The notes under the pieces were generated by a model. The model saw only the letters and a program-made list of their open reading frames with translations. It ran no database searches and was not told where the DNA came from. Shown piece after piece: positions 1-9,900 of a stretch of 64,000 nt of DNA (position 1 is the first letter of the stretch; every line of letters starts with the position of its first letter). The stretch comes from Sorangium cellulosum So0157-2. GTDB lineage: Bacteria > Myxococcota_A > Polyangia > Polyangiales > Polyangiaceae. The DNA lies in assembly GCF_000418325.1 (NCBI RefSeq), contig NC_021658.1, positions 6,311,501 through 6,375,500 on the forward strand. The letters are read 5' to 3'. The translations under genes and the position numbers were made by a program.

Positions 1-966
1 GTAGACGCCGCCCAGCGAGGGCGCGTCGATCGACGTCACGAGGTCCGTCCCGACGCCGTAGAGGTCGATGGGCGCCCCGGCGCGCCGGAGCTCGGCGATG
101 CGGTGCTCGTTGAGATCGCCCGAGGCCACGATCTTCGCCGACGCGCACCCGGCGTCGTCGAGGATCTGCCGCACGGCCACGCTGAGCGCGGCGAGGTCGC
201 CGGAGTCGAGGCGCACCCCCTTCAGCTTGTCGCGCGCGACCGCGGCGGCGCGCGCGGCGCCGACGAGCGTGTCGTACGTGTCGATGAGCAGGATCGCCGC
301 GCTCGGGAAGACGGCGACGTAGCCCTCGAACGCGGCCTCCTCGGTCGGGTGGGCCATGGTCCACATGTGCGCGGCCGTCCCGAGCACCGGGATGCCGAAG
401 CGCACCCCGGCCTCCACGTTCGAGGTGCCGACGCAGCCGACCGCGTACGCGGCCCGCGCCGCGTCGACCGCCGCCTCCGGGTGGGCCCTCCGGGTGCCGA
501 ACTCCATGACCCCCGCGTCGCCGGCGGCCAGCACGATGCGCGCGGCCTTCGACGCGATCGTGGTGGCGTGGTTGACGGCGGACAGCGCGAACGTCTCGAT
601 GAGCTGCGCCTCGATGATCGGCGCGGTGACGCGCAGGAGCGGCTCGTTCGGGAAGAACACGGTCCCCTCGGGGACGGCCCAGACGTCGCCGCGGAAGCGG
701 AAGTCGCGCAGGTAGCTGCAGAACGCCGGCGTCATCGCGTCGGCGAGGGCGGGGAGCCCGCGCAGATAGGCGATCTGCTCGTCGGTGAAGCGGAGCCCTT
801 CGAGGTAGCGCGCGACGCGCTCCAGGCCCATCGCGACGAGGAAGCGCCGGTGCCTGGGCAGCCGCCGCACGAAGAGCTCGCACGTCGCGACGCGCGAGGC
901 CATGCCGCGGTGGAAGTACCCCGCGGCCATCGTCAGCTGGTAGAGGTCGGTGTGCAGGGCGTCCAC
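1..966 (-). CDS. pncB: Nicotinate phosphoribosyltransferase, C-terminus cut by window edge
   Basis: Converts nicotinate and PRPP to nicotinate mononucleotide in NAD salvage (cytosolic). The visible 322 codons begin with LHTDLYQLTMAAGY, the hallmark N-terminus of the family. They continue with EFGTRRAHPEAA, a CVGTSNVEAG segment and LKGVRLDSGDL, which build the phosphoribosyl-binding barrel. The start is GTG at 966: the codon two places upstream is an in-frame stop, so no earlier start is possible. Family members are about 440-480 residues, so roughly a quarter of the protein lies left of position 1. It is divergent from folD across about 150 bp. Identification is firm from motifs; whether it uses ATP efficiently cannot be judged. 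Confidence 0.93.
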   Translation of the reverse strand, partial: MDALHTDLYQLTMAAGYFHRGMASRVATCELFVRRLPRHRRFLVAMGLERVARYLEGLRFTDEQIAYLRGLPALADAMTPAFCSYLRDFRFRGDVWAVPEGTVFFPNEPLLRVTAPIIEAQLIETFALSAVNHATTIASKAARIVLAAGDAGVMEFGTRRAHPEAAVDAARAAYAVGCVGTSNVEAGVRFGIPVLGTAAHMWTMAHPTEEAAFEGYVAVFPSAAILLIDTYDTLVGAARAAAVARDKLKGVRLDSGDLAALSVAVRQILDDAGCASAKIVASGDLNEHRIAELRRAGAPIDLYGVGTDLVTSIDAPSLGGVY

Positions 967-1118
967 CGCTCATGGCTAAAGACGCTGGGCGGACGGGTCA
1001 ACCTGAAGATCGCGCCGCGGACGTATCGGTCGCTCCGCGCCGCGCCAGGCAGGCCGGCAGCGCGCGCCGTGCGGGCCGCGCCCCCGGGCAGGCCGCGGCT
1101 GGTCTAAGCTCCGCGGCC

Positions 1119-1982
1119 GTGGCAGCGAAGATCCTGGACGGCAAGGCGATCGCTCAGAAGGTCCGCGACGAGGTGCGAGAGGGGGTGGCGCGCTTCGCGG
1201 CCGCCCACGGCCGGCCCCCGGGCCTCGAGGTGGTGCTCGTCGGCGAGGACCCGGCCAGCGTGAGCTACACGCGGAGCAAGGAGCGGATGTCGAACGAGGT
1301 CGGCATGCGAGGCCGGCTCCGCGCGCTCCCCGCCGATACGACCGAGGCGGAGCTGCTCGCGCGCATCGCGGAGCTCAACGCGGACGACACGGTCGACGGG
1401 ATCCTCGTCCAGCTGCCGCTGCCGCGGCACCTCCGCGAGCACGCCGCGCTCGACGCCGTCGATCCCGCGAAGGACGTCGACGGCCTCCACCCGGTGAACG
1501 CGGGCCTGCTCGCGCTCGGGCGACCGGGCGGGCTCGCGCCGGCCACGCCGGCCGGCTGCATGCGCCTGCTCGCCGAGGCGGGCGTGAAGCTCGCCGGCGC
1601 CCGCGCGGTGGTGGTCGGCCCGAGCGACCTCGTGGGCAGGCCGATGGCGCAGCTGCTGCTCGCGCAGGGCGCGACGGTCGCGATCGCCCACGCCGACACG
1701 CGCGATCTGCCGGCGCTCTGCCGCGAGGCCGACGTCGTCGTCGCCGACGTCGGCAAGGCGAAGCTCATCCGGGGCGACTGGATCAAGGAGGGCGCCGCCG
1801 TGATCGACGCCGGCACGAACCGCGACGACGCGGGCAAGCTCGTGGGCGACGTCGATTTCGAGGCCGCCAGGGAGCGCGCCGGCTGGATCACGCCGGTGCC
1901 GGGCGGCGTCGGCCCCATGACGATCGCCTCGCTGCTGGAGACGACGCTGCGCGCGGCGGAAGCGCGGGTCGCGAAGCGGTAG
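1119..1982 (+). CDS. folD: Bifunctional methylenetetrahydrofolate dehydrogenase/cyclohydrolase FolD
   Basis: Interconverts 5,10-methylene-, methenyl- and 10-formyl-tetrahydrofolate with NADP in one-carbon metabolism. The 287-residue product starts at GTG (VAAKILDGKAIA), which matches the usual FolD start and length; upstream reading frame is unlike the family. Conserved blocks are all present: SYTRSKERM with the catalytic Tyr and Lys, DGILVQLPLP, DVDGLHPVN, the GPSDLVGRP nucleotide-binding loop, and the C-terminal TPVPGGVGPMT. It is the first gene of a tight run: the next start is 2 bp after its stop. It probably shares a transcript with the esterase, methyltransferase and lipoprotein that follow, though these have no obvious folate role. 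Confidence 0.95.
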   Translation: MAAKILDGKAIAQKVRDEVREGVARFAAAHGRPPGLEVVLVGEDPASVSYTRSKERMSNEVGMRGRLRALPADTTEAELLARIAELNADDTVDGILVQLPLPRHLREHAALDAVDPAKDVDGLHPVNAGLLALGRPGGLAPATPAGCMRLLAEAGVKLAGARAVVVGPSDLVGRPMAQLLLAQGATVAIAHADTRDLPALCREADVVVADVGKAKLIRGDWIKEGAAVIDAGTNRDDAGKLVGDVDFEAARERAGWITPVPGGVGPMTIASLLETTLRAAEARVAKR

Positions 1983-1984
1983 CC

Positions 1985-3250
1985 GTGGCGGCGCCGGGCT
2001 GGGTCGCGGCGGTCGGGCGGGCGGCGGCGGTCGCGGCGCTGGCCGGCTGCGGAGACGCCGCGGAGGCCGGCGGCGCGCCGCGCGCGTCCGGCGCCGCGAG
2101 CGCGGGCGCGGGTGGGCACGGCGGCGGCGCGAGCGGGACCTCGGTCGAGGCGATCCTCGACGAGCTGCGGGAAGACCGCGACGCGGCGCTGCTCGCGCGC
2201 GCGGCGCGGACCGGCTGGCCCGTCCCGGTGGACGGCGGGGTTCTCTTCGTCTCGACGAGCGCGAGCTTGCGCCTGCTCGCGGGCGATCACGACGGGTGGA
2301 CCGGCACCGAGATGACGAGCGACGCCGGCTTCCACTGGATCGTGCTGAACGTGCCCGCGGGCGCTCGCTACAAGCTCACGGACCGCACCACGTGGGCGGC
2401 CGATCCCTGGTCGCGCGCGATCACCTACGACGCCTTCGGCGAGATGAGCCTCGTCGCGCCCAGCGAGGCGCACCTCGATCGCCATTTCGGCGTGGGCGAC
2501 GCGGCGATGGAGCCGCGCACCGTGCGCGCGTGGGTCCCGGAGGGGGACGTGGACCGCGTCCTCTACGTTCACGACGGCCAGAACCTCTTCGATCCAGCGG
2601 GCCCGGCGGGCGGCTGGCACCTGCAGGATCACGCGCCGCCCGGGGTGCTCCTCGTCGGCATCGACAGCACCGCGGCGCGCCTCTCCGAGTACACCCACGT
2701 CACGGATCGCATCGAGGACGGCGGCGCGCTGATCGGCGGGAGAGGCGACGCGTACGCCGACTTCGTGCGCGACACGGTCCGGCCCCTGATCCGGGCGCGC
2801 TACGGCGAGCCGGGTCCGGTCGGGATCATGGGCTCGTCGCTCGGGGGGCTCATCAGCTTCCACGCCGCCGATCGCCACCGGGGCGAGTACGCGTTCGCCG
2901 CGAGCCTGTCCGGCACCATGGGCTGGGGCAGCATCGGGGCGGGCGTGCGCCACGAGACGATGATCGAGCGGTACGCCGCGCACGCCGCGCCGGCGGCGGC
3001 GCTCTACCTGGACTCGGGCGGCGGCGGGGACTGCGTGGACGACGACGGCGACGGCATCGAGGACGACGACCCGGCGGCGGCCGACAACTACTGCGAGAAC
3101 CGCCAGCTGCGCGGCGCGCTCGCGGGGGCGCGGTCGCCGTACGTGGAGGGCGAGAGCGTGTTCTACGCCTGGCACCCGGGGGCCGAGCACGACGAGGCGG
3201 CGTGGGCCGCGCGCGTGGCCGAGCCGCTCCGGATCTTCGAGGCGCTGTGA
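1985..3250 (+). CDS. Lipoprotein esterase, enterochelin-esterase/EsteraseD-like alpha/beta hydrolase
   Basis: A 421-residue predicted lipoprotein (lipobox ending ALAGC, Cys22) that would act outside the inner membrane. Residues about 85-160 resemble the N-terminal beta-sandwich of Fes-type esterases (GDHDGWTG, PWSRAITYD). Residues 180-420 are the hydrolase, with HDGQNLFD, the nucleophile elbow GSSLG (Ser285), and likely Asp343 and His402. Odd feature: a Cys-bracketed acidic insert (residues 350-370, DDDGDGIEDDD) lies between the Asp and His and looks like a calcium-binding type-3/dockerin-type loop. Start GTG follows folD by 2 bp, and the stop overlaps the next start by 4 bp. Substrate unknown; siderophore esterase, acyl esterase and polysaccharide esterase are all possible. 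Confidence 0.85.
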   Translation: MAAPGWVAAVGRAAAVAALAGCGDAAEAGGAPRASGAASAGAGGHGGGASGTSVEAILDELREDRDAALLARAARTGWPVPVDGGVLFVSTSASLRLLAGDHDGWTGTEMTSDAGFHWIVLNVPAGARYKLTDRTTWAADPWSRAITYDAFGEMSLVAPSEAHLDRHFGVGDAAMEPRTVRAWVPEGDVDRVLYVHDGQNLFDPAGPAGGWHLQDHAPPGVLLVGIDSTAARLSEYTHVTDRIEDGGALIGGRGDAYADFVRDTVRPLIRARYGEPGPVGIMGSSLGGLISFHAADRHRGEYAFAASLSGTMGWGSIGAGVRHETMIERYAAHAAPAAALYLDSGGGGDCVDDDGDGIEDDDPAAADNYCENRQLRGALAGARSPYVEGESVFYAWHPGAEHDEAAWAARVAEPLRIFEAL

Positions 3251-3999
3251 CGCGGGATCTCGATCCGGCGCCGGAGCCCCGCGGGCCTGCCCTGGCCCTC
3301 TCCCCTGCCGGGAGCGCCGCCGCGTTCGTGGCGCGCGAGACCGCCGTGGCCAGCCCGCCGCTCGTCCCCGAGGTGAGGCTCCACCTCGCGACCGAGGTCA
3401 CGCCGCTCTGGCACGCGACCGAGGCGGCGCTCGCGCGCGCGGGCGTGCCGCCGCCGTACTGGGCGTTCGCGTGGGCCGGCGGGCAGGCGCTCGCGCGGTA
3501 CCTGCTCGACCGCCCCGCCGCGGTCGCGGGCAAGCGCGTGCTCGACCTCGCCGCCGGCGGCGGCATCGTCGCGATCGCCGCGGTCCTCGCCGGCGCCGCC
3601 CGCGTGAGCGCCGCCGACATCGACCCGTTCGCCGCGGCCGCGATCGCGCTGAACGCGGCCCTGAACGGCGTCGCCGTCGACGTGATCGCGGAGGATCTCA
3701 CGGCGAGCGCCGCCCGCGGCGCGTGGGACGTCATCGTGGCGGGCGACATCTTCTACGAGCGCGCGATGGTCGACCGGATGCTCCCCTGGCTGCGGCGACA
3801 GGCCGCGGGGCCGGCGGACGTGCTCGTCGGCGATCCGGGGCGCGCCTACTGCCCCTCGGAAGGCGTCGAGGAGCTCGCGCGTTGCCTCGTCCCGACGTCG
3901 CTCGATCTGGAGGGGCGCGAGACGCGCGAGGCGCGGGTGCTGCGGCTGCTCCCGCTCCCCGGGGGCGCCGAGGTGGATTCAACCCACGAGGGAGAATAG
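3247..3999 (+). CDS. Class I SAM-dependent methyltransferase (NNMT/ETFbeta-Lys-MTase-like)
   Basis: A 250-residue methyltransferase beginning at a GTG that overlaps the esterase stop (GTGA), which indicates translational coupling. Motif I is VLDLAAGGGIVAIAA (residues about 98-112), followed by the acidic residue in AADIDPFA and a motif IV region WDVIVAGDIFYE. This D-hydrophobic-FYE pattern is typical of the METTL/ETFB-lysine and nicotinamide N-methyltransferase-like branch, which methylates protein lysines or small amines. The substrate cannot be read from the sequence. The preceding WAFAWAGGQALARYLLD segment is also characteristic of that branch. Third gene of the folD run; only 9 bp separate it from the lipoprotein gene. 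Confidence 0.85.
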   Translation: MTRDLDPAPEPRGPALALSPAGSAAAFVARETAVASPPLVPEVRLHLATEVTPLWHATEAALARAGVPPPYWAFAWAGGQALARYLLDRPAAVAGKRVLDLAAGGGIVAIAAVLAGAARVSAADIDPFAAAAIALNAALNGVAVDVIAEDLTASAARGAWDVIVAGDIFYERAMVDRMLPWLRRQAAGPADVLVGDPGRAYCPSEGVEELARCLVPTSLDLEGRETREARVLRLLPLPGGAEVDSTHEGE

Positions 4000-4008
4000 G
4001 GTCTCATC

Positions 4009-4740
4009 ATGAGTCGATCGGCGATGATCTTCGCGGGCGTCCTGCTCGCCGCCGGCTGCGGGCGCGGCGATAGGGCTCCTGCCTCCTCCTCGTCGAGGGC
4101 AGCTGAGGTGCCTGGCGGCGAGCACAGCGCCTCGCCGCCCGCGGCCACGACCCCGGCGACCGCCCAGCCTGCGCCGCAGACGGCGGCCCCCGACGCGGCG
4201 GCGGACGCCGAGCACCAGAGCGCCGCCCCGGAGGCGTCGGGCGACCCGCGGATCGATGAAATCCGGAAGAAGTACGCGGAGATCCAAGCCGACAAAGGCC
4301 TCCAGACGAGCGAGCTTCGCATGGAGTGCTCGGGTGGCGAGGGGCGCGCCGAGGTCCGGCTGCACCAGAAGAACGGCGCTGTCTCGAAGGCCGTGCTGAA
4401 GGACATCGCCGCGGGAGACGCCGGGTCCACCTACCAGTTCTATTATGATGGCGGCCGGCTCATCTTCGCCCTGAACGACGCCTTTCCCTTTGGCGAGCCC
4501 CCGAAGACGCTCCTTCGGCAGCGCAGGTACTACTACCACCAGGGCAGCCCGATCCTCTGCACGAGGAAGAGCGTGGAGGGCCCCTCGGACAAGGTCGACT
4601 CGATGCTGCACCAGGCGCCGAACGAGCCGGTCGACTGCTCCTTCGCGCCCAAGGTGGAGCGGCTGGCTTCGATGGTGGTGAAGGGCGCAGCGGGGATGGA
4701 CGAGCTGAAGAAGCAGCTCTGCCCGCGGCCGCCCCGGTAG
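4009..4740 (+). CDS. Hypothetical lipoprotein
   Basis: A 243-residue protein with a short signal sequence and lipobox (VLLAAGC, Cys17), so probably lipid-anchored. Residues about 20-80 are a low-complexity Ala/Pro/Ser/Glu spacer. The folded part (about 85-243) is Lys- and Glu-rich, with a Tyr-rich stretch (YQFYYDGGRL) and two or three cysteines. I do not recognise a family. The start ATG lies 9 bp after the methyltransferase stop, so it is likely the last gene of the folD transcript. About 80 bp of non-coding sequence then separate it from the convergent ABC transporter genes. Confidence 0.8.
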   Translation: MSRSAMIFAGVLLAAGCGRGDRAPASSSSRAAEVPGGEHSASPPAATTPATAQPAPQTAAPDAAADAEHQSAAPEASGDPRIDEIRKKYAEIQADKGLQTSELRMECSGGEGRAEVRLHQKNGAVSKAVLKDIAAGDAGSTYQFYYDGGRLIFALNDAFPFGEPPKTLLRQRRYYYHQGSPILCTRKSVEGPSDKVDSMLHQAPNEPVDCSFAPKVERLASMVVKGAAGMDELKKQLCPRPPR

Positions 4741-4821
4741 ACCGGCCGGTAGCCGCGGCCCGGCGCGGGCCCTCACGGGTCGCGAGCGCCCTGCGCCGGG
4801 ATCACGCCATCGGCGTCCACT

Positions 4822-5460
4822 TCAAGGAGCGACCCCCTCCGCGCCGAGCCGCCCCTCGCTCAGCCAGCGCGGCCGATCGCCGAGCGCCGACGCGAGCGCC
4901 GGATCGTTCGTCGTGAGCAGGGTCGCCTTCCCCTCGGCGCGGCGCTCCGCGATGAGGTCCAGCACCACGCGCGCGCCGCCTTCATCGAGCCCGTTCGTCG
5001 GCTCGTCGAGCACGAGCAGCCACGGGTCGCCCACGAGCGCGGCGAGCAGGAGCGCGCGCTTGCGCTGCCCGAACGAGAGCCCGGAGAGGCGCTGACGAAA
5101 GAACGAGCCCGCGCCGATCCGCTCGACCCACGCGCGCTCGAGCGGCGGCGCCTGCTTGAGCGCCGCCACGAGGGCGACGAGCTCGCAGACCTGCAGGTCG
5201 GGCAGCGCCTCGGTGGCGTCGGGCGCGTAGCCGAGCCGGCGCCGCGCCGCGACGCCACCTCCATGGACGGGATCGCCGCCGAGGACGACGGCGCCGCGAT
5301 CGGGCTCCAGCAGCCCGGCGACGATCCGCAGCAAGGTCGATTTGCCGGCGCCGTTGCCGCCCATCACCACGGCCACGTCCGAAGGCCCGCAGCGGAGGTC
5401 GACGCCCGAGAGCACGTCCCTGCCCGCGAGCCGCTTGTGGATCCCCTTCGCTTCGAGCAT
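4822..5460 (-). CDS. ABC transporter ATP-binding protein
   Basis: A 212-residue stand-alone ATPase that would power the neighbouring membrane protein. Walker A is GGNGAGKST (residues 34-42), the signature is LSGLSFGQR (125-133, with Phe in place of the first Gly of SGGQ), and Walker B is LLVLDEPTNGLDE (148-160). Length and layout resemble CcmA-type and ABC-2 ATPases. Its start overlaps the permease stop as TGATG, so the two are translationally coupled. Direction of transport and substrate are not evident. It converges with the lipoprotein gene. Confidence 0.92.
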   Translation of the reverse strand: MLEAKGIHKRLAGRDVLSGVDLRCGPSDVAVVMGGNGAGKSTLLRIVAGLLEPDRGAVVLGGDPVHGGGVAARRRLGYAPDATEALPDLQVCELVALVAALKQAPPLERAWVERIGAGSFFRQRLSGLSFGQRKRALLLAALVGDPWLLVLDEPTNGLDEGGARVVLDLIAERRAEGKATLLTTNDPALASALGDRPRWLSEGRLGAEGVAP

Positions 5461-6752
5461 CACCCCGCCCTCCTCTCCCCTGCCCTGCCGCCGCGCGCGC
5501 CGCCCGGCGAGAGCCAGCGCGCGCCGGTGCGCCCCGCGAGCAGCGCGGCCGCCGGGGCCCAGGCCGCGAGCGCGATCTCGTCCAGCATCCACGCGGCCAC
5601 GGTCGCCGCGATGACGGCGGCGAGCACCGAGAGGAGCACCCGGCTGCTGTCGCGGCCGTCCTGCCGCACGGACCAGCGCACGCAGCCGAGCGCGACCCCG
5701 GACAGGAGCAGCCCCGCGAGGCCCGCGCCGCCGAGCAGGCGCAGCGCCGCGACGGGCGCCGCGCGGGTGAGCGCGGCGACCGCCGCCCCGTGCGCGAGCC
5801 CGAGGGCGGCGAGCGGCGCGGCGACCGCGGCGGCGGCGGCGACCGCCCGGAGCGGGGCCGACGCGCCGCAGGCGTCGAGGAGCCACGCGAGCCGCCGCTC
5901 CTCGCGCAGCACCGGGCCGGAGAAGCCGGCGCCCGCGCAGAGCGCGACCGGCGCGAGCGCGACGAGCGACGCGCCGGCGAGCGACGCGCCCTCGATCGGC
6001 TCGCTGCTCCGCGCCCACGCCGCCGCGGCGAGCGCGCCGAGCAGCGTGAGCGCCGCGCCGCGCAGGAGCACCGCGCGATGGCCGCGCAGGAGCGCCGCCA
6101 CGTAAGCGAGCGAGAGCGCGAGGAGCGCGCCGCCGCGGGCGGGCGCGGCCCGCGGGATGAGCGGGAGCTCGCGGCCGGGCGGGACCTCCGGCGCGCGGAC
6201 GACGGCGGCGCGGAGCCCGAGGGCGAGCGCGGGCGCGGCGCACGCGAGCAGGAGCGGCGCCGGCGCCCCGAGCAGGATCGCGACGGCGAGCAGCGAGAGC
6301 GCCGCGAGCTCGCGGCCGCCGCGCGGCCGCGCGACGAGCATGCCGTGCGCCGCGAGCGCGGCGGCGCAGGCGGCGCAGCCGGCGAGCGGGCCGGCGCCGA
6401 ACGCCCAGAGCAGCGCCCAGGGGAGCTCGGCGACGGCGAGGAGCAGCGCGTGCGCGGCGAGCAGCTGGAGGCGCGGGACCGGCAGCGCGCGGAGGAAGAA
6501 GGTCGCCGGGGCGCGGAGCAGCGCGCGCGCCGCGGGCGTCCCGACGAGCAGCCACGCCGCCCACAGCCCGAGCCGGAACGGGAGCGACTCGCCCGCGAGG
6601 CGGGTGAGCTGCGCGGGGTCCATCCCGTTGCCGCCGAACACGACCGCGCCGACGACGCCGAGCCCCATGTAGAGCGGCATGGCGCGGGCGAAGGCGTCCT
6701 TGCCGGCCGTCGAGACCAGGACGCGCAGGACGACGGCGAAGCGGCGCAGCAC
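5460..6752 (-). CDS. ABC transporter permease-like polytopic membrane protein
   Basis: About 430 residues, very Ala/Leu-rich, with roughly ten hydrophobic segments, for example LLLAVAELPWALLWAFGAG, LSLLAVAILLGAPAPLLL and VLLSVLAAVIAATVAAWML. This fits an ABC-2-type permease for the overlapping ATPase gene. I place the start at GTG 6752 (VLRRFAVVLRV), because the longer frame to GTG 6821 adds an Arg/Pro-rich stretch and begins almost on top of a strong hairpin (6825-6856). Neither start has a clear ribosome-binding site. Composition is extremely biased but hydrophobicity is regular, so it is a real gene. No family motif fixes the substrate. Confidence 0.8.
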   Translation of the reverse strand: MLRRFAVVLRVLVSTAGKDAFARAMPLYMGLGVVGAVVFGGNGMDPAQLTRLAGESLPFRLGLWAAWLLVGTPAARALLRAPATFFLRALPVPRLQLLAAHALLLAVAELPWALLWAFGAGPLAGCAACAAALAAHGMLVARPRGGRELAALSLLAVAILLGAPAPLLLACAAPALALGLRAAVVRAPEVPPGRELPLIPRAAPARGGALLALSLAYVAALLRGHRAVLLRGAALTLLGALAAAAWARSSEPIEGASLAGASLVALAPVALCAGAGFSGPVLREERRLAWLLDACGASAPLRAVAAAAAVAAPLAALGLAHGAAVAALTRAAPVAALRLLGGAGLAGLLLSGVALGCVRWSVRQDGRDSSRVLLSVLAAVIAATVAAWMLDEIALAAWAPAAALLAGRTGARWLSPGGARGGRAGERRAG

Positions 6753-6824
6753 GTCAGGTGCTTGTACCCGCGGCGGGCGGGCTCTTCCCACCGGAAACGC
6801 GACCAGTGCAGCGCCGCGCACGAA

Positions 6825-6856
6825 CGCAGCGAGGGGGCCACGGCCCCCTCGCTGCG
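6825..6856. terminator. Perfect 15-bp stem hairpin after the metalloprotease gene
   Basis: Arms 6825-6839 and 6842-6856 are perfectly complementary, with a 2-nt centre. It sits about 85 bp beyond the stop of the minus-strand protease gene and just before the ABC permease gene. There is no T-run on either side, so it would be a U-less terminator or an mRNA 3'-end stabiliser rather than a classical intrinsic terminator. Confidence 0.55.
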
Positions 6857-6941
6857 ACGATGTTCTACGGGGATGGATCCGGAGAGGCGCCGGCCGCGCC
6901 GGCAGGCCGGCCGGGGCCGCGGCGCGGCCCCGGCGCCGACC

Positions 6942-9900
6942 TCACCGGCGGGCGGGCTCGCGCGGGAGCGCGGCCGCCCTGGCGTCGAACGAGCAGGTCA
7001 GGCCGCAGACGTTGTTCGCCGTGCCGACGCAGCGGTCGTCCCACGCGTTGTTGCAGCAGTACGGATCCTGCGCGCAGACCTCCGAGACGCACCAGTCGCA
7101 CCCGGCGTCGAGCGCCACGCCGGTGTCGCACACGTCGTGGCTGCAGCCGCAGGAGAGGCCGCACGCCGACGCCGCCTGGTCCACGCAGCGCGCGTCCCAC
7201 GCGTTGTTGCAGCAGTACGGATCCGCCGCGCACACCGCGCTCGCGCACGGGTCGCACGCCGGGTCGAGCCCCTCGCCCGCCGAGCACAGGTCGTGGCTGC
7301 ACGCCTGCGTGCAGGTCAGCCCGCAGGTGTTCGCGGCCTGCTCGACGCACGCGCGATCCCACGAGTTGTTGCAGCAGTACGGATCCGCCGCGCACACCGC
7401 GCTCGCGCACGGGTCGCACGCCGGGTCGAGCCCCTCGCCCGCCGAGCACAGGTCGTGGCTACACGCCTGCGTGCAGGTCAGCCCGCAGGTGTTCGCGGCC
7501 TGCTCGACGCACGCGCGATCCCACGAGTTGTTGCAGCAGTACGGATCCGCCGCGCACACCGCGCTCACGCACGGGTCGCACTGCGAATCGAGCGCGCCCC
7601 CGGGCGAGCACAGGTCGTGCTCGCAGGCGTCCTGGCACACGACGCCGCAGGTGTTCGCGGCCTGCTCGACGCACACCCGATCCCACTCGTTGGAGCAGCA
7701 GTACGGATCCGCCGCGCACACCGCCTGAGCGCACGGATCGCACGCCGGGTCGAGCGGCGCGCCCGGGTCGCAGACCTCGTGCTCGCAGGTCGGGCACGAC
7801 CCGCAGTCCAGCGAGCAGCTGCCGCAGTCCTCGCCCTCGCCGCACACGCCGTCGCCGCAGGTGTCGGCCTCGCACGTCTCGCCGCAGATCGTGGCGACCT
7901 CGTCCACGCACGCGGCGTCCCAGGCGACCTCGCAGCAGTACGAGTCGAACGCGCAGACCGACGCGACGCACGGGTCGCAGGCCGGGTCGAGCGGGCCGCC
8001 CTGCTCGCACTTGCCGTGCGCGCAGGAGGTCGTCTCCTCGCCGACGACGCGCACGTTGTCGATGTACCAGCCCTCGAAGTCGTTGATGGCGCCGTCGATC
8101 GTGTCGAAGCTGAACGCGATGGTGATGCGCCGATCCGCGAAGCCCGCCAGCGACTCGAAGCGCGGCTCGAACGTGCCGTTGGTCCACGAGGTGGTCCTCG
8201 GGAACACCGCCACGTTGCCGGGGTCGTCGATGTCGGTCACGACGATGGTCGCCGCGTCGTAGTACAGGCCGCCCTCGACGTGGATGAACTGGTCGACGAC
8301 GAGGAACGGGCTCGACACGCCGGTGAGATCGATGACCGGCAGCGTCAGCGTGCCCGCGTTCGTCGAGCCCGTGTCGTAGGTGCCGGTCTCCTCGAGGCCG
8401 TACCAGAACGACCGCTCGCCCTCGGACGCGCGGCGCGTGGTGATGTGCCACAGGCCGTCGGAGCTCCACCCGCCCGAGTCGCCCTCGAAGCCCTCCGAGT
8501 ACACAACGACGCCGCCCTCGGTCGTGACCTGGACGTTGTTCGACACGGGCCCGACGTTGCCCGCCTCGTCGACGGCGCGCATGGCGACGTACACGGTCGC
8601 GGTGGGCGGCAGACCGTCGATCTGCGCCTGCACCAGCCAGCCGGCCGGCTGCGCCGGGGGCGCCGACGTCAGCTTCGCCGAGGAGAAGTTGCTGTCGTCC
8701 AGCGGGTACAGCGACCAGCCGATCTCGTACGCCGTCGGCGTGCCCTCGAGCCCGTCGTCGCCGGGAGAGGTGAACTGCACGACCGCCGACGTGGCCCCGG
8801 CGTCGACCGCGGTCAGATCCGTGACCTGCCCCGGCGGCGTGACGTCGGTGGTGAGCGCGAAGGTCAGCCCGTGCAGCTGGGCGGAGGCCCAGAGGGGGCC
8901 CCAGTGGAGCGTCCCGTTCTCCAGGTTGCCGTCGTCGTCGTCGCGCAGGAACACCTCGCGCACGGCCGTCGGGATGTCGGGCGCGTTCGACGGGAAGGAG
9001 GGCAGCACCAGGGCGCGGGCGAGCGCGTCGCCGGCCGCCTCGCCCAGCTCGCCGATCAGGTTGGCGCGGGCGTGCCACACGAAGCCGGCCCACGACTGCC
9101 CGAGGCTGTGCGCCTCGTCCCAGCCGCCCGGCGGATACACGTAATCGTTGTCGCACGTGCGGATCAGCCCGCCGTCGTCGGTGATCCCCCCGCCGACGAG
9201 CGGGTCCTTGAGCAGCAAGCAAGCCAGCGTGTCGCCCCACCCCTCCGACAGACCGCCGTCGTAGATCCCGCCGAACCGATCGTCGACGAAGTGGCCGTAC
9301 TCGTGGGCGATCACGCTGTCGATCGCGGAGTTGTTGCAGCCGCCGCCCGACAGGAAGAAGTTGATGCTGATCGCGCCCGGATCGTAGTACGCGTTGCAGA
9401 AGTCGTTCAGGTTGACGTTGGTCGGCAGCGGCTCGCCGAGGGCGTCCGGCGCGAGGCCGTTCGCCTCGAGGAACGAGCGCGCGGCGTCCACGTAGCGATA
9501 GGCGGTGGTCTGCGCGATCTCCTGCTCGCCCGCGCCGGCCGACGAGAACACGAGGCCGGCCCCCGGGGCCGCCGCGGCGGCGGCCACGAGGTTCGGCCCC
9601 GACACGTTCTCGACCGTCGCCGCGCGGCCGTTCAAGGTCGCCTGGAGGGGCGAGCCGAGCGGCACGTCGACGCTGAACGCGCCCGCGGCGTCGGCGTGGA
9701 CGAGGGTCCCGGGGCCCGTGACGCGCGTGTGCGGGAGGCTCGTCTGCGCGACGGTGCCGCCGGACGCGCCCGGGGCGCCGCCGCTCACCGTGAAGCCGGA
9801 CACCGAGCCGCTCACGACCTCGAACACGCGGTCGTCGATCGTGAGGACCCGGCCGGCGGAGGGGCCGTTGGCGATCACGAGCACGCGCTCGTGACGGCCG

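Noticed and set aside
103..1107. 334-codon open frame on the plus strand over the phosphoribosyltransferase gene
   Set aside because: It is Arg/Gly-rich with no family feature and lies opposite a clear enzyme gene; a high-GC shadow frame.
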